64,000 nucleotides of DNA from assembly GCA_032716605.1 (NCBI GenBank), contig CM064517.1, positions 21,857,276-21,921,275 of the forward strand. Direction: 5' to 3'. The position numbers and the translations under genes are program-made. Within the stretch, counting starts at the first letter, position 1. Each line of letters opens with the position of its first letter. Under the pieces are notes generated by a model. That model searched no databases and was not told the DNA's origin. It saw only the letters and a program-made list of their open reading frames with translations. Of the stretch, positions 53,868 to 63,597 are shown piece after piece. Origin of the DNA: Paralithodes platypus (taxonomy: Eukaryota > Arthropoda > Malacostraca > Decapoda > Lithodidae).

Positions 53868-55160
53868 ATGTTTGTCATACTGTGCTTTGAAACTATGCAC
53901 TGATGGTGCAGACACTACTTCGGCTGGCAATTTGTTCCACCCACTAATCGAGTTGGTAGGAAATCTTTTACTTTTCAGATCAGATTTACTATTCGGTACT
54001 TTCAGTTTGTAGCTGTGACCTCTTGTTCTCTCACCTCTATCCCTCTCTATGAAGTTTTCTTGGTCGATTTTGTCAATACCACTAACACATTTGTATATCT
54101 GAATTTGCTGTCCTCGTTTCCTTCTCTGTTCCAGTGTAGGTAGATTCAATCTCTCGAGCCTCTCTTGGTACTCCAAATTTTCCAAACCTGGGATCATCCT
54201 CGTAGCTGCTCTCTGTACCCTCTCAATTTTGTGGATATGTTTCTTCATGTGAGGGGACCACACTACAGATGCATATTCCATCCTGGGTCTTATTATTGCT
54301 GTTATTATTTGTTTCATGGTGTTTTCATTAAGAAAATTGAAAGACATCCTGATATTTGCCAATAGTGCTAGTGATTCTCTCACTATCTTATTTACGTGGC
54401 TTTCTGGAGACATGTTATCCTTAAATTCTATCCCCAAGTCTTTTTCCTTTTCTGCTTTGGGAATCACTTCATTTCCTAGTTTATAATCTTTTCTAGGTCT
54501 GTACTTGCTTTTACCCATTTCTAGAGTCTTACATTTCCCTGCATTGAACTCCATATTCCATTTGATGCTCCATTCATGGATCTTTTGCAAATCTGCTTGG
54601 GAGCTCAAGGCAATCCTCCTGGGTTCTGACCGTTTTAAGCAGCTTAGCATCGTCCGCAAACATGCTCATATAGCTTGTTAGTCCCTCAGGTAAGTTATTT
54701 ACAAATATTAGAAACATGATTGGGGCTAGGACAGATCCTTGTGGTACTCCACTCATAATATGAGTCCAGTTTGACGATTTCCCCCTTACTGTTGTTCTCA
54801 TCTGTCTTCTGCTAAGGTAGCTCTTCATCCATTTCAGCAGTTTGTCTCCCACTTTTCCCTCATGTTTTAATTTCCACAGCAATCTCTTGTGTGGAACTTT
54901 GTCAAATGCCTATTTAAAGTCTAGGTAGGCACAGTCTACCCATCCTTCCCTCTGGTCCACTGTGTCTATTACTCTAGAGTAAAAACTCAACAAGTTGCTT
55001 ACACATGATCTGAATCCAAATTGTCAGTCAGTAATTAATCGTTTGGATTCCAGGTAGTTCACCCATTTGTCCCTTATTAATCCTTCCAGAATCTTCATGA
55101 GGATGCTCAATAGTGATACAGGTCTATAGTTCAGTGGTTTATCTCTGCTTCCTCCCTTAA

Positions 55161-55640
55161 CCCTTTATTAGCGGCTCACCACTTAAGTCGTATTTAATAA
55201 AGCTGGACTATGTGGCGGCGCTCGACATAACTCGAGTGGCAATTTCAGCACGTAATGTGGCTGAGAGAGAGAGACAAGTGGTGGCAGGAGACTAGCGAGC
55301 GTATGACTGCTCCAGACCACCGCGGCGAACCTACTGACACAAATCTCAGCTCCCTCCTCCCTCTCTCACTCGCTACATACTCAATTATGTACCGAAAGTA
55401 CCGAATTACCTGCTTTTTGCACTCGCGTTGCACGGTTATTGCAAGAAAACTATCCATCATACAAGGATCGTTATGGTGTCATTCGAAAGCTCTGTTTATG
55501 CCCTTTCAGGGATAGATACTTGTTTTACGTTCTGGGTCTTATTTAGGCATGAAAATGATCACGTAAACAGCCCTATTTTGGCTAAAAACACCCCGCTGGG
55601 CGGTACACATAAATAAACCGCATAGGCCGCTCGTAAGGTG
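55161..55640. mobile_element. TTAA-flanked MITE, third type
   Basis: The ends CCCTTTATTAGCGGC and GCCGCTCGTAAGGTG are imperfect inverted repeats. TTAA flanks them at 55157-55160 and 55641-55644. It sits between RT segments of the CR1-like LINE. It contains a GA/CT-rich middle (GAGAGAGAGACAAGTGG) and no transposase. Its ends differ from the other TTAA elements here. Confidence 0.75.
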
Positions 55641-55730
55641 TTAAATATAGGAATAATGTTTGCTCTTTTCCATTCTGTAGGTACTATCCCTGTGTCCAAT
55701 GATTTGGTCATTATATCATATAATGGTATA

Positions 55731-56193
55731 CAGTAAACCCTCGCTATCTCGGTCTAATTGGGGGGAGACCCAGTCCGAGATGACCGAAGTCCGACTTATG
55801 TCCGACTTAAGAGAGGAAAATGTCCGAATTGGAAGAGGGAGTCCGAGCCACCAGAGAAAACTGAGACTTCCCTATCACTAACAACTTTGATTCAAGATAA
55901 ATTATAGCACCTGTACAGTATCCAGCAGACATATATTATAAATATCACTTTCCTTCTCCATTTCACTGTCCTTCTCCACCTCACTGTAGCCTTAGATCTC
56001 GGAATTTGCCCTTAGATCTCGGAATTTTCCGAGATATATGACACCTGTCCGACAGACCATGTGGGCCCTCGGAGTATTCCCCTTACATCTCGGAATTTTC
56101 CGAGATATACGGCGAACTTTCAGAGAGGCCGATGCCAGTCCGAGTAGTCCGGGTTTCCGACTTCTAGAGGTCCGAGATAGCGAGGGTTTAATG
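55731..56193. mobile_element. pogo/Tigger-like MITE
   Basis: CAGTAAACCCTCGCTATCTC at the left and GAGATAGCGAGGGTTTAATG at the right form inverted repeats with TA on each side (55729-55730, 56194-56195). The interior is rich in CCGAGAT and CTCGGAATTT words. It interrupts the RT of the CR1-like LINE. CAGT termini and TA fit Tc1/mariner/pogo. Confidence 0.8.
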
Positions 56194-56329
56194 TACTCAG
56201 TTCCTTGGCATTTTCTTTTATAATCCAGCCTGATACTCCGTCCGGTCCGGCGGCTTTGTTTGGATCCACCTTACTCATTATGTCTATGAGCTCTGCTCTG
56301 TTAAATGTGACTTCCGGCATTTCCTCTAC

Positions 56330-57210
56330 ACATACATACATACATAACATTTTAAGACTGAGTGTTCCACACATAAGTGCAGTTTCAGTCTCTTGTCCTA
56401 ATGGCGGCGTTCCAGGCAACCCTGTTAAGGGCTGCTTCACTTGTCAAGTTCTTGGATTTGAGATCGGCGCGTATAGTCCGATCCCAGGTCTTCCTCGGTC
56501 CACCCCTTGGTGCAGCTCCCTCCACAATCACAGACCTGCATTTTGTCACCCAATTTTGTTCATCCATTCTCTCCACATGTCCATACCATCCCAGTCTACT
56601 TGTACGCATCACCTCGCTAATACTCTTTATACCTAAACGTCTCCTCAGCTCAACATTTGTTATTCTATCCTGTAGCCTGGCCCCACACATCCATCTCACC
56701 ATTCTCATCTCATTACGCTCCATTCTGTTGACATCCTCTACTTTAACGGCCCATGTTTCTGAGGCATACGTCATTGCACTTCTAACACATGAGGCATACA
56801 CCTTTCCCTTCAGGGGGAGAGGCATTCTTTTCATGGTCAGGATTGGCATCAATTCTCTGAACTTCCCCCAGCCACACCTAATTCTAGCAACAGTGGCAGC
56901 CTCGGCCCCACCACCGGCAGAGATGGTATCTCCTAGGTAACAAAACTTGTTCACCAGCTCCAAAGACTCATTTCCAAAATTCACAGCCACAGGATCATCA
57001 CTTAACACAAGCTCGCCTTTGCACACTACGCACTCAAATTTCTCTATTTCTGACTTATCCTTCGGCAGGGGCCCCTTTATTCTACTACAGCGCTTACTCC
57101 CATGGTGTACCCAACATCGACAGATGCTACATTGAATTGAGTTAACGCCCACTCCCTTTCCACACACTGCACATGGGTATGCACCGCTCTTTTCCACATT
57201 GCCTCGTATC
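56330..57210 (-). pseudogene. RTE-like LINE 3' fragment with PHD finger, inserted in the CR1-like LINE
   Basis: The minus-strand frame 57197-56385 is open for 270 codons: CAVCGKGVGVNSIQCSIC, WVHH and FECVVCKGE (PHD-type cluster), FCYLGDTISAGGGAEAATVA, MTYASETWAVK and MRTSRLGWYGHVERMDEQ, ending AIRTRD. It is nearly identical to 11085-11878, apart from the 14 nt missing there. The sense 3' end is a TATG repeat (plus-strand ACATACATACATA near 56330). The 5' truncation lies just after the RT, so it cannot move on its own. Confidence 0.9.
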
Positions 57211-59325
57211 TATATCTGTATCTATATCTGTACCTATCTCATTGGTTTCTGGTGCAATGAATTCTCTTTGTTAATACTGATGCAAAATTTCTATTTAGTT
57301 CTTCCGCAATTTCTGTATCCTCTTCTATGATTCTGTTTCCACTTTTAATCTTTACGATTGTGGCTTTTATCTTCCTTTTGCCGATTACAAACTTGAAAAA
57401 CATTTTTGGATTCTTTTCATAGTTCTCCACTATCCCTTTCTCATGGTTTGCCTCTGACCTCCTCCTCATTTCTGTGTATTTGTTTCTCTCCTCTTTATAC
57501 TTTTGCCTGTTATCTTCCGAATCCCAGTTTCTCATCCTTTTCCAGGCTTTGTTTTTTGCTTCCTGTGCTAGCCTACATTCGCGGTTAAACCATTCTTCGC
57601 GATTTCCTTTTTTTCTGTTATTAATGTACTTTGGGACAAAAGTTTTTATACCAGTATCATAGATCTCCATGAATGCCTTGAGTTTTTTTGTCTACCTCAC
57701 TTTCAGATAACACCTGATCCCAATTTTGTGACTTGAAAAAATCCCGTAGTCCTGCGAAATCGGTTCTGGAATACATCCAGTGATTTTCCTTGTGCTTTTC
57801 CCTTTCCTTGGGTAGATTATGCTTCAATAGTAGGTCTATGTCGAGAACTGCATGGTCGCTTTTTCCTAGTGGGCATAGGTACTGAATACTTTAAACCTCC
57901 TCCTCCCTTCTTGTGAAGAGAAGGTCCAATCTAGCTGGTTGATCACTTCCCCTTACTCTTGTTGACTCTTTTACATGTTGGTATATAGAATTTTCTATGG
58001 CCATACTTAAAAATTCATAGCCCCAACTTACCTCTCCTGTTCCGGGTTCAAGTTCTTCCCAATTCACTTCCTTGCAGTTAAAGTCCCCACACATGACTAT
58101 TTCATCCTTTGAAGCTAAGATATTTTCTAGCACACTAATTGTTTCCTTACGCATTAGGCTATGCTCCTCCTTACTCCATGTCTTCGTCTTGGGAGGTACA
58201 TACGCTACTATCACCACTATTTTTTAGTTTCCACCAATTTCTAGTGCTAAAACTTCTGCTGTTGAAGTTTCTAGTTTTATCTCAGACACAATCAAATCTT
58301 TCCTAGTAAGGATGCACACTCCACCTCCATGTCGAAATTTTCTGTCCCTCTTCCAAATCCTGTATTCAGACCATCCTAGCAGATTTATATCAAGTTCCTC
58401 TCTTAGTTTTGTCTCAGTGAGACATACTATTTCTGGTTTCTTAGTATTGAGTAAGTCTGTTCGTTCTAATTTCTTAGAGATTAGCCCATCGACATTGCTA
58501 TATAGAATACTTATACTTTCTAGTCCCCCATTACCTGCTCCAAGTGCCTTATCTGCGGCGGTCTGTTCCCTACCCTCTTTTTCTTTTAGTTTCTCTTTAC
58601 CGAAAGTTTCATAATCTTCCCCTTTCTTACTCCGTAAAAAAACTTATTCTTTTCTTGTTCTGTCCTCTTGCTATTTTTCTCTTTGGCGGTTTTCCTTAGT
58701 TCAGCCTCCTTCTTTCTCTCCTTCTGGTATGTCCCACCTGATGTAGATTTTGTCCCTACCCTCTACCCCTTTTAGCCTAGCTGCTACTGCCATGATTTCA
58801 TCACATGTCCTTCTTGACTTAAATTCGATTTTTACCAGTCTATTGTATTCCTTTGTATATTTTCCCAGCCTAAACATGTCTGATATTTCCTCCTTCCAGG
58901 TGTCCTCCTCATCCTAATAGATTCCAGAATCTTGTTGATGCGACCTTCATCCTTCTCTCTTCGTTTTGTCCAGTCTAGTTCCTCCTTTTCTTCCACCCCT
59001 GATATTATGAGGCAGTTAGCCCTACGACTTTCTTCCTGGATGGCCTGAGAGTTTTCGTGGATGCCTTGCTTAACCATACTTTTTACCTGGTCCTTTATCC
59101 TAACATCTTGCTGTTTCTGTTCATCCATTATCTTCCTGAATTTGTCACTGTTTGCCGTCCTTACACTGTCTAAATCTTTTACCACTTGGTCTCTAGTCAT
59201 GCCCCAAGCATTTTTACCTTCAGAGATACTGGTGTCTAGCCTAGTCATTATCACTGCCTTTTCTCTCTCCACTAACTCCAACCTGTTCTTCAACTCGCCA
59301 TTCTCTGTAACAATTTCCTTCTTAA

Positions 59326-59935
59326 CCCGGGAACTGTGGGGAGACTCTTAAGAGTTCCCCCGGCGGACTGCCGGGAGACTCTTAAAAGTGAGTGAAAAAA
59401 AAAAATCAACTTTTGACATAGATTTTTTTTTTTATTTTTTTTTTTATTTTTTTTTTTGCCCCTGGGCCATGCACAATCTCAGTCCAATACCTCCCCTCCT
59501 TCCCCACTTTCCTCCTCTCCTTCAGTTATCACCTATTTTCCCTGTTATTCCCTTATTCTGAGGTATATTTTCGTGCTAACATTAGAAATCCGGTTGGAGG
59601 GTGTGGTCATCACTGATAGCAAGCGAATGCAAGAGAGCGAGAGTATCGATCGACTGTGTCTCAGTGGCCTTGGGGGAAATTGGCGGGAAAGCAGCTTGCC
59701 TCACCCATACATTATACAATTCGCGGGCTATATCTCCGATTTTGACCATCCAAACGCTGTTTTCACTCGTTTTATTATTGTTTCAGGTTAATACCTTTAT
59801 AATCAACCCATAATAGGCGCATATGGATAAGTATTAATGCTATTAATGGTACAATGAATATTTTAGTGACGGAAACACCTCAAATACGTCAGCACAGGGG
59901 GACGTTTCCAATTACCCCCATGCGCACTTGTTAGG
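59326..59935. mobile_element. TTAA element A, copy 2 (uninterrupted)
   Basis: CCCGGGAACTGTGGGGAGAC and GCGCACTTGTTAGG form the ends, with TTAA at 59322-59325 and 59936-59939. The 610-bp body serves as the reference for the disrupted copy at 22473-25832. It interrupts ORF1 of the CR1-like LINE, whose coding sequence resumes on both sides. It contains T-rich runs near 59420-59455. Confidence 0.85.
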
Positions 59936-60084
59936 TTAACTGTCTCCAAGCCGGTCACTCGGTCCTCCAAGTTCTTGATTTTGTTCAATAGCATGTAGCA
60001 AAATTTTCTAGTGTCCTCAGCTGTCCATGTTTTCATGAAACCGGGAAAATCCGGCTCTCCCTCCGATTCGTCACTCCCGCCTTT

Positions 60085-60165
60085 ATAAGAACATAAGAAA
60101 ATGGGAGTCTGCGGAAAGCCGATTGGCCTACACAAGGCAGATCCCTTGTTCCCTAATTCATGGAA
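60085..60165. repeat. Dispersed repeat fragment abutting the CR1-like LINE
   Basis: ATAAGAACATAAGAAAATGGG with a GATTGGCCTACACAAGGCAG segment resembles a fragment that, from memory, is common in decapod genomes. It ends near 60165. Confidence 0.4.
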
Positions 60166-60388
60166 TTAGTAAATTTTTCAAATTTGGGGAGCACTCGCTA
60201 CAGGTTTTCGGGGAAATTGTTCCTACCATAAGCACTCTACCTTGTCAAGAGGGTACGGGCATATTTATTAGTGACAGGGTAGGGGCATATTTATTAGTTT
60301 ATATTTTATTATTTTAGTTTCCTCCCTAGACTTCCATCAAGCTTAATTATTTGTCCTCAAGATCACAATTTAAGTTCAATTTTTTCAG

Positions 60389-60595
60389 GTGTGTTGAACA
60401 GCCTAACGCGGATGGTCCTGGTGAACGCCGTGTATTTCAAGGGATTGTGGGAGAACCAGTTTGAAGAGTCCAACACCAGAGATGGGGATCTCCGGGACTA
60501 AGAGCGTGAGGGTTCCCATGATGCATGCCAAGGAACACTTCCGTATGTTCCACCCCCAGAACCTCGGAGCTATGGTCCTGGCCATGGATTATCAG
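60389..60595 (+). pseudogene. Serpin exon with a frameshift
   Basis: The exon reads [20 protein letters not shown] and [12 protein letters not shown]. The NAVYFKGLW block is the hallmark of the serpin fold (strand 3A and the shutter region). After one extra base near 60487 the frame continues [20 protein letters not shown] and NLGAMVLAMDYQ, also typical. It has a good acceptor (TTTTTTCAG before 60389) and a donor (CAG then GTAGGT after 60595). Serpins are secreted or intracellular protease inhibitors. No other serpin exons were found here. The shift makes it a pseudogene exon or a sequencing error, and the gene may extend beyond the window. Confidence 0.8.
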
Positions 60596-60620
60596 GTAGG
60601 TTAGCTAAGCTTTAGTAGTC

Positions 60621-60948
60621 AGTACACTCCCTTTTATCCAAAATTCAAATGTTCAAAAATTTCAGTTAACCAAAGGTTTTGCTATCTGTATTTTTAACTA
60701 GTTTTCACTTATTTAAGTCTCTCTGGGTGCTTAATTGCTCCAATTTAGCCCCTCTGAAGTAGACAAAGCTTGAATTAGATGATAATTTGAATTGAAGACA
60801 GCCTAGAAATGGGTTTTTATGCATTGAAAACAGGATTTTGGCCATTTGTACACATATTTAGCTCTATATAGAAGGACTTGTTTATCCGTACAAATCGCTT
60901 ATCCAAAATTTTAAAAACTCATGATTTTTGGATAAAAGGGAGTTTACT
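60621..60948. mobile_element. MITE with CTCCCTTTTATCC termini
   Basis: AGTACACTCCCTTTTATCCA at 60621 and the inverse GGATAAAAGGGAGTTTACT ending at 60948 form the inverted repeats. GTAGTC lies on both sides (60615-60620, 60949-60954). The terminal sequence recalls pogo/Tigger-type MITEs, but a TA duplication is not clear. It lies in the intron after the serpin exon. Confidence 0.65.
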
Positions 60949-60954
60949 GTAGTC

Positions 60955-61110
60955 GTTCCCTAGGCTGCCTGGCCGAATAGCCCTGAGCTCTTAAGGAAGG
61001 CCACGGCCGAGACCAGGTTTTCCCACAAATTTCTCAGGGCGTGTGTGTTGTGTTGTTGGCGTAAGTGGTTGTGTGTTAAGCAGTCTTCTATAATGTTAGC
61101 TTTAGTATTC
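60955..61110 (-). pseudogene. 3' fragment of the 2A/PHD LINE family
   Basis: The minus strand encodes IIEDCLTHNHLRQQHNTHAL, RNLWENLVSAVAFLKSSG and LFGQAA. This matches 62755-62892 and 8567-8705. A Tigger-like MITE (61115-61315) follows immediately. Confidence 0.8.
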
Positions 61111-61114
61111 GATA

Positions 61115-61315
61115 CAGGTTCCTCTCGATTTACGATTGGGTTACGTTCCTCAAAAACCACATCTTAAAAAGAAAAAAATCATATAGCAAACCCTAAAATT
61201 AATGGGGTAAATGGGGATGCATTCTCAGACCAGCCCAAAGCCAAAGCCAAAGCCAAACACCTAAAAAACTATAATAATATCATAAATCAGGTCATCGGAT
61301 AGTGAGGGAGACCTG
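61115..61315. mobile_element. Tc1/pogo (Tigger)-like MITE, copy 2
   Basis: CAGGTTCCTCTCGATTTACG and the inverse TCGGATAGTGAGGGAGACCTG are the ends, with TA at 61113-61114 and 61316-61317. It is the reverse complement of 3936-4127. An AAGCC triplication (CAAAGCCAAAGCCAAAGCC) lies inside. Confidence 0.75.
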
Positions 61316-61360
61316 TAAATGGATATCAGTCGTAGTCATGTACCGGTATATAACCTTAAA

Positions 61361-61445
61361 CTGTCTTGGTGGTATAATGGTTCGAGTGTATAACATCTGT
61401 ATGTGGTATCCCAGGTTGGAATCCTGAGAAGATCACATGCTTTCA
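61361..61445 (+). repeat. tRNA-derived SINE head, copy 2
   Basis: TGGTGGTATAATGGTT (A box) and GGTTGGAATCCTG (B box, mutated) align with 18091-18170, followed by the same CACATGCTTTCATTA and a TTTATT-rich tail. Confidence 0.7.
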
Positions 61446-61509
61446 TTATTTATTTTTTATTTATTTTTTATTTATTTTCTATATTCCAACTACTCCCTCT
61501 CGGTCATAG

Positions 61510-62900
61510 GCTAGGCTGAGAGCCTGCACATTCACCGCTCAACACGGTAAAGCCTGTAAGGTCTTGTTCCAGCCTAAGAAGTGAGACAAGTGTAGCACGA
61601 GCTACAACCAGTCCTGATGTGGCGGCGTCTACGCCGTGGGGCCACCTCCCGAGGCTGCCGACCCTCCACGGCCGAAGACAAAATAAACGACCAGTGGAGG
61701 AAAACCGGATGCTGGCCGCGGGGAGCAGTTTCGGGAGCCAAACCGTCCCAACCATCCCCTGCCCCCTCCCTGGGGGCACGGGTCCTTGGAGCGGCTTCGG
61801 TCGCGCCGGGAATTTCCACACCTCTCACACCACACACATCACACAGTTTTTCCTACACCGAGAAATGACTCTCCGGCTGTCATTTCTCGAAGACTTCTTC
61901 TAGCCGGAGACATTGAGAGCAACCCAGGACCCACGTACACATACATATGTCCAACTTGCTCAAAACCCATCACTTCGAGTCGCCATACTAAGGGTTCAGT
62001 TCTCTGCAATTCATGCGGGAACTGGACCCACTTCACCTGCACAACACTTGCCTCCAAGAAACACTACACAAACACCTGGACCTGTTCCTCATGCCCCTCC
62101 CTCTCCCAGTCAAATCCCTCGCCTAAAACCCGTCCACCTCTCCTCCCCAGCCCACCTAACCTTCCCATATCATCCACCCCCCCCCTAAAACCCGTCCACC
62201 TCACCTCCCTAACCCACCTAACCTTCCCATACCATCCACATCCTCAACTCAACACACCACACCCCATCCTAATCCATTCCAACCCCCATCTCCTGTTCCC
62301 CAATCCCCACCCCCACCTCACCCATCCCAACCCCCAGCCCCTCCCTCACCCCCACCCCCACCCCATCCTCGTGCAGCAGCACCCAACATACATCGTGCAC
62401 ATAACATTAACATTCTTCAACTGAACATAGATGGCATCAACACAAAGAAACACGAACTCTCACACTTCATCAAACAACACAACATACACATTGCCATCTT
62501 ACAAGAAACAAAACTCTGCACAACACAAAAAACACCCACATTTCATAATCCACTCACTCACAGACAACACGCAGCTGCATGCACGACCTCCCGAAATCCA
62601 TCCTTCCGAATCCTCCCTTCCTCGCGAGGACAGAGTCCACCTGGCCAGGCTGAGATGCGGACACCATCCAGCTCTCCTGAGCTATCAGAAGAGACTGGAT
62701 GACTCCGTTGTCGACGCCTGCCCGGGATGTAACACAGCACCCCATACCATTAAACACATCGTAGAAGACTGCATTTCACACAACCACTTACGCCAACAAC
62801 ACAATCTACACTCAATGAGAGCTCTGTGGGAAAGCCCGATCGTGGCCATGGCCTTTCTCAGGGACTCGGGGCTGTTCGGCCAGGCAGCTTAGGGAACAAC
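61510..62900 (+). pseudogene. LINE remnant with a 2A-like motif, PHD finger and internal deletion
   Basis: The frame near 61786 reads RRLLLAGDIESNPGP (GDIESNPGP at 61906-61932), matching the 2A consensus D(V/I)ExNPGP. A PHD-type cluster follows at once: CPTCSKPITSS, CNSCGNWTHFTC and WTCSSC (61948-62095). A Pro/His-rich linker holds a 62-bp tandem duplication (62123-62246). The endonuclease starts at 62403 (NINILQLNIDGINTKKHELS, IHIAILQETKLC). Near 62570 it jumps to the C-terminus: REDRVHLARLRCGHHPALLS, CPGCNTAPHTIKHIVEDC and LFGQAA, stop at 62890. The rest of the endonuclease and the RT are gone. An ACA repeat follows. 2A sequences are known in several non-LTR retrotransposons. Clade not assigned. 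Confidence 0.85.
62123..62246 (+). repeat. 62-bp tandem duplication inside the LINE linker
   Basis: CTAAAACCCGTCCACCTC starts at 62123 and 62185. Units are near-identical. Because 62 is not a multiple of three, the frame downstream shifts. Confidence 0.85.
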
Positions 62901-63094
62901 AACAACAACCAGCCCTCGCCAACCTGCCATCGCAGACGCGAGGCTCTTGGTTGCCCACTCTGGCTCGAAGCAGTCCCACTTCTGAAGCTGCTTCGCCTTT
63001 ATGCTTCACTGTCTCACTTCCTAGACTCGGACCCTCACTCTCAGAACGCCACCCATTGAGCAATCAACTCACTAGGCATTGCCCCCCTGTAGCA
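62901..63094. other. Unassigned DNA after the LINE tail
   Basis: This is probably the LINE's 3' untranslated region or flank. No recognizable feature. Confidence 0.35.
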
Positions 63095-63275
63095 TATTTT
63101 GAATATGGGAAAAATATATTGAAGAAAAACTTCCACGTAGTGGAAGGGGCATTGTGGCACGGGCAAAGGAGGCGTGTCTTGACAAATTAGCTTGGAGACG
63201 TTTCTGTCATGGCCATCCTCTAGTGGGGGTTTCCCAGGGGGAAACAAGGCGTCGGAGATGATGATGATGATGAAT
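63095..63275 (+). pseudogene. 5'-truncated RTE-like LINE fragment
   Basis: ATATTGAAGAAAAACTTCCA, GCACGGGCAAAGGAGGC and CATCCTCTAGTGGGGGTTTC are nearly identical to 15988-16135, including the GAT-repeat end. Only the last 180 bp of the family is present. Confidence 0.85.
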
Positions 63276-63410
63276 ACTCATACACTGCTATTTAATCAGG
63301 GAACACTGAGGGTATTTTTTTGGTGTTTCGGTGTGCTTTGTGGTAATGCACTGATACTGTATTAGGTACAGCACAAATTCAATCCCAATAATATCTTCCC
63401 ATTGACACAT
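63276..63410. other. Unassigned DNA
   Basis: No recognizable feature. Confidence 0.35.
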
Positions 63411-63540
63411 TTGGGATTTGAACCTGGAACCTTTGGATTACCAGTCCAGTGGCAAGACCACTCCACCACACCTCCCCTTGGGAGGTGTTTGGTGTTGAGA
63501 GTGAAATTAATAGATTAGATTATATATTGGTGTTACGAAC
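63411..63540 (-). repeat. tRNA-like SINE head with adjoining SINE sequence
   Basis: The reverse complement of 63411-63477 reads GGTGTGGTGGAGTGGTCTTG, CCACTGGACTGGTAATCCAA and GGTTCCAGGTTCAAATCCCA. These give an A box, an anticodon-like loop GGT and a B box. Adjacent on the plus strand is GGGAGGTGTTTGGTG, like 18176-18190, so two SINE-type ends face each other. It is not a functional tRNA as far as I can tell. Confidence 0.6.
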
Positions 63541-63597
63541 TATGTTAAAAACAATGTCACTAGGTTCAAGAATATTTTGTAGCGAGGTCAATCCTAT

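Larger units (their letters stand above)
53868..60080 (-). pseudogene. CR1-like LINE (ORF1 and ORF2), split by nested insertions
   Basis: Read 60080 to 53859. ORF1 (60080-58832, split by element A) has LLNKIKNLEDRVTGLET, then NRLELVEREKAVIMTRLDTS and RRANCLIISGVEEKEELDW, a coiled coil followed by an RRM-like part. Endonuclease (about 58640-57891): VIVAYVPPKTKTW, EIVMCGDFNCKEVNWEELEP and QPARLDLLFTRRE. Linker: 57670-57239. RT entry: DPNKAAGPDGVSGWIIKENA at 56260. Then NYRPVSLLSILMKILEGL near 55110, LDFK-stop-AFDKVPHKR, MSGVPQGSVLAPIMFLIFVN and MSMFADDAKLLKT (FADD near 54660). The C-terminus has RVQRAATRMIPGLENL and ends near YDKHYG at 53859, where the BEL insertion cuts it. Frameshifts and stops are present. 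Confidence 0.85.

Noticed and set aside
63411..63477. tRNA-Thr-like gene on the minus strand
   Set aside because: The anticodon region is suggestive, but the acceptor stem is not convincing and SINE sequence adjoins it.
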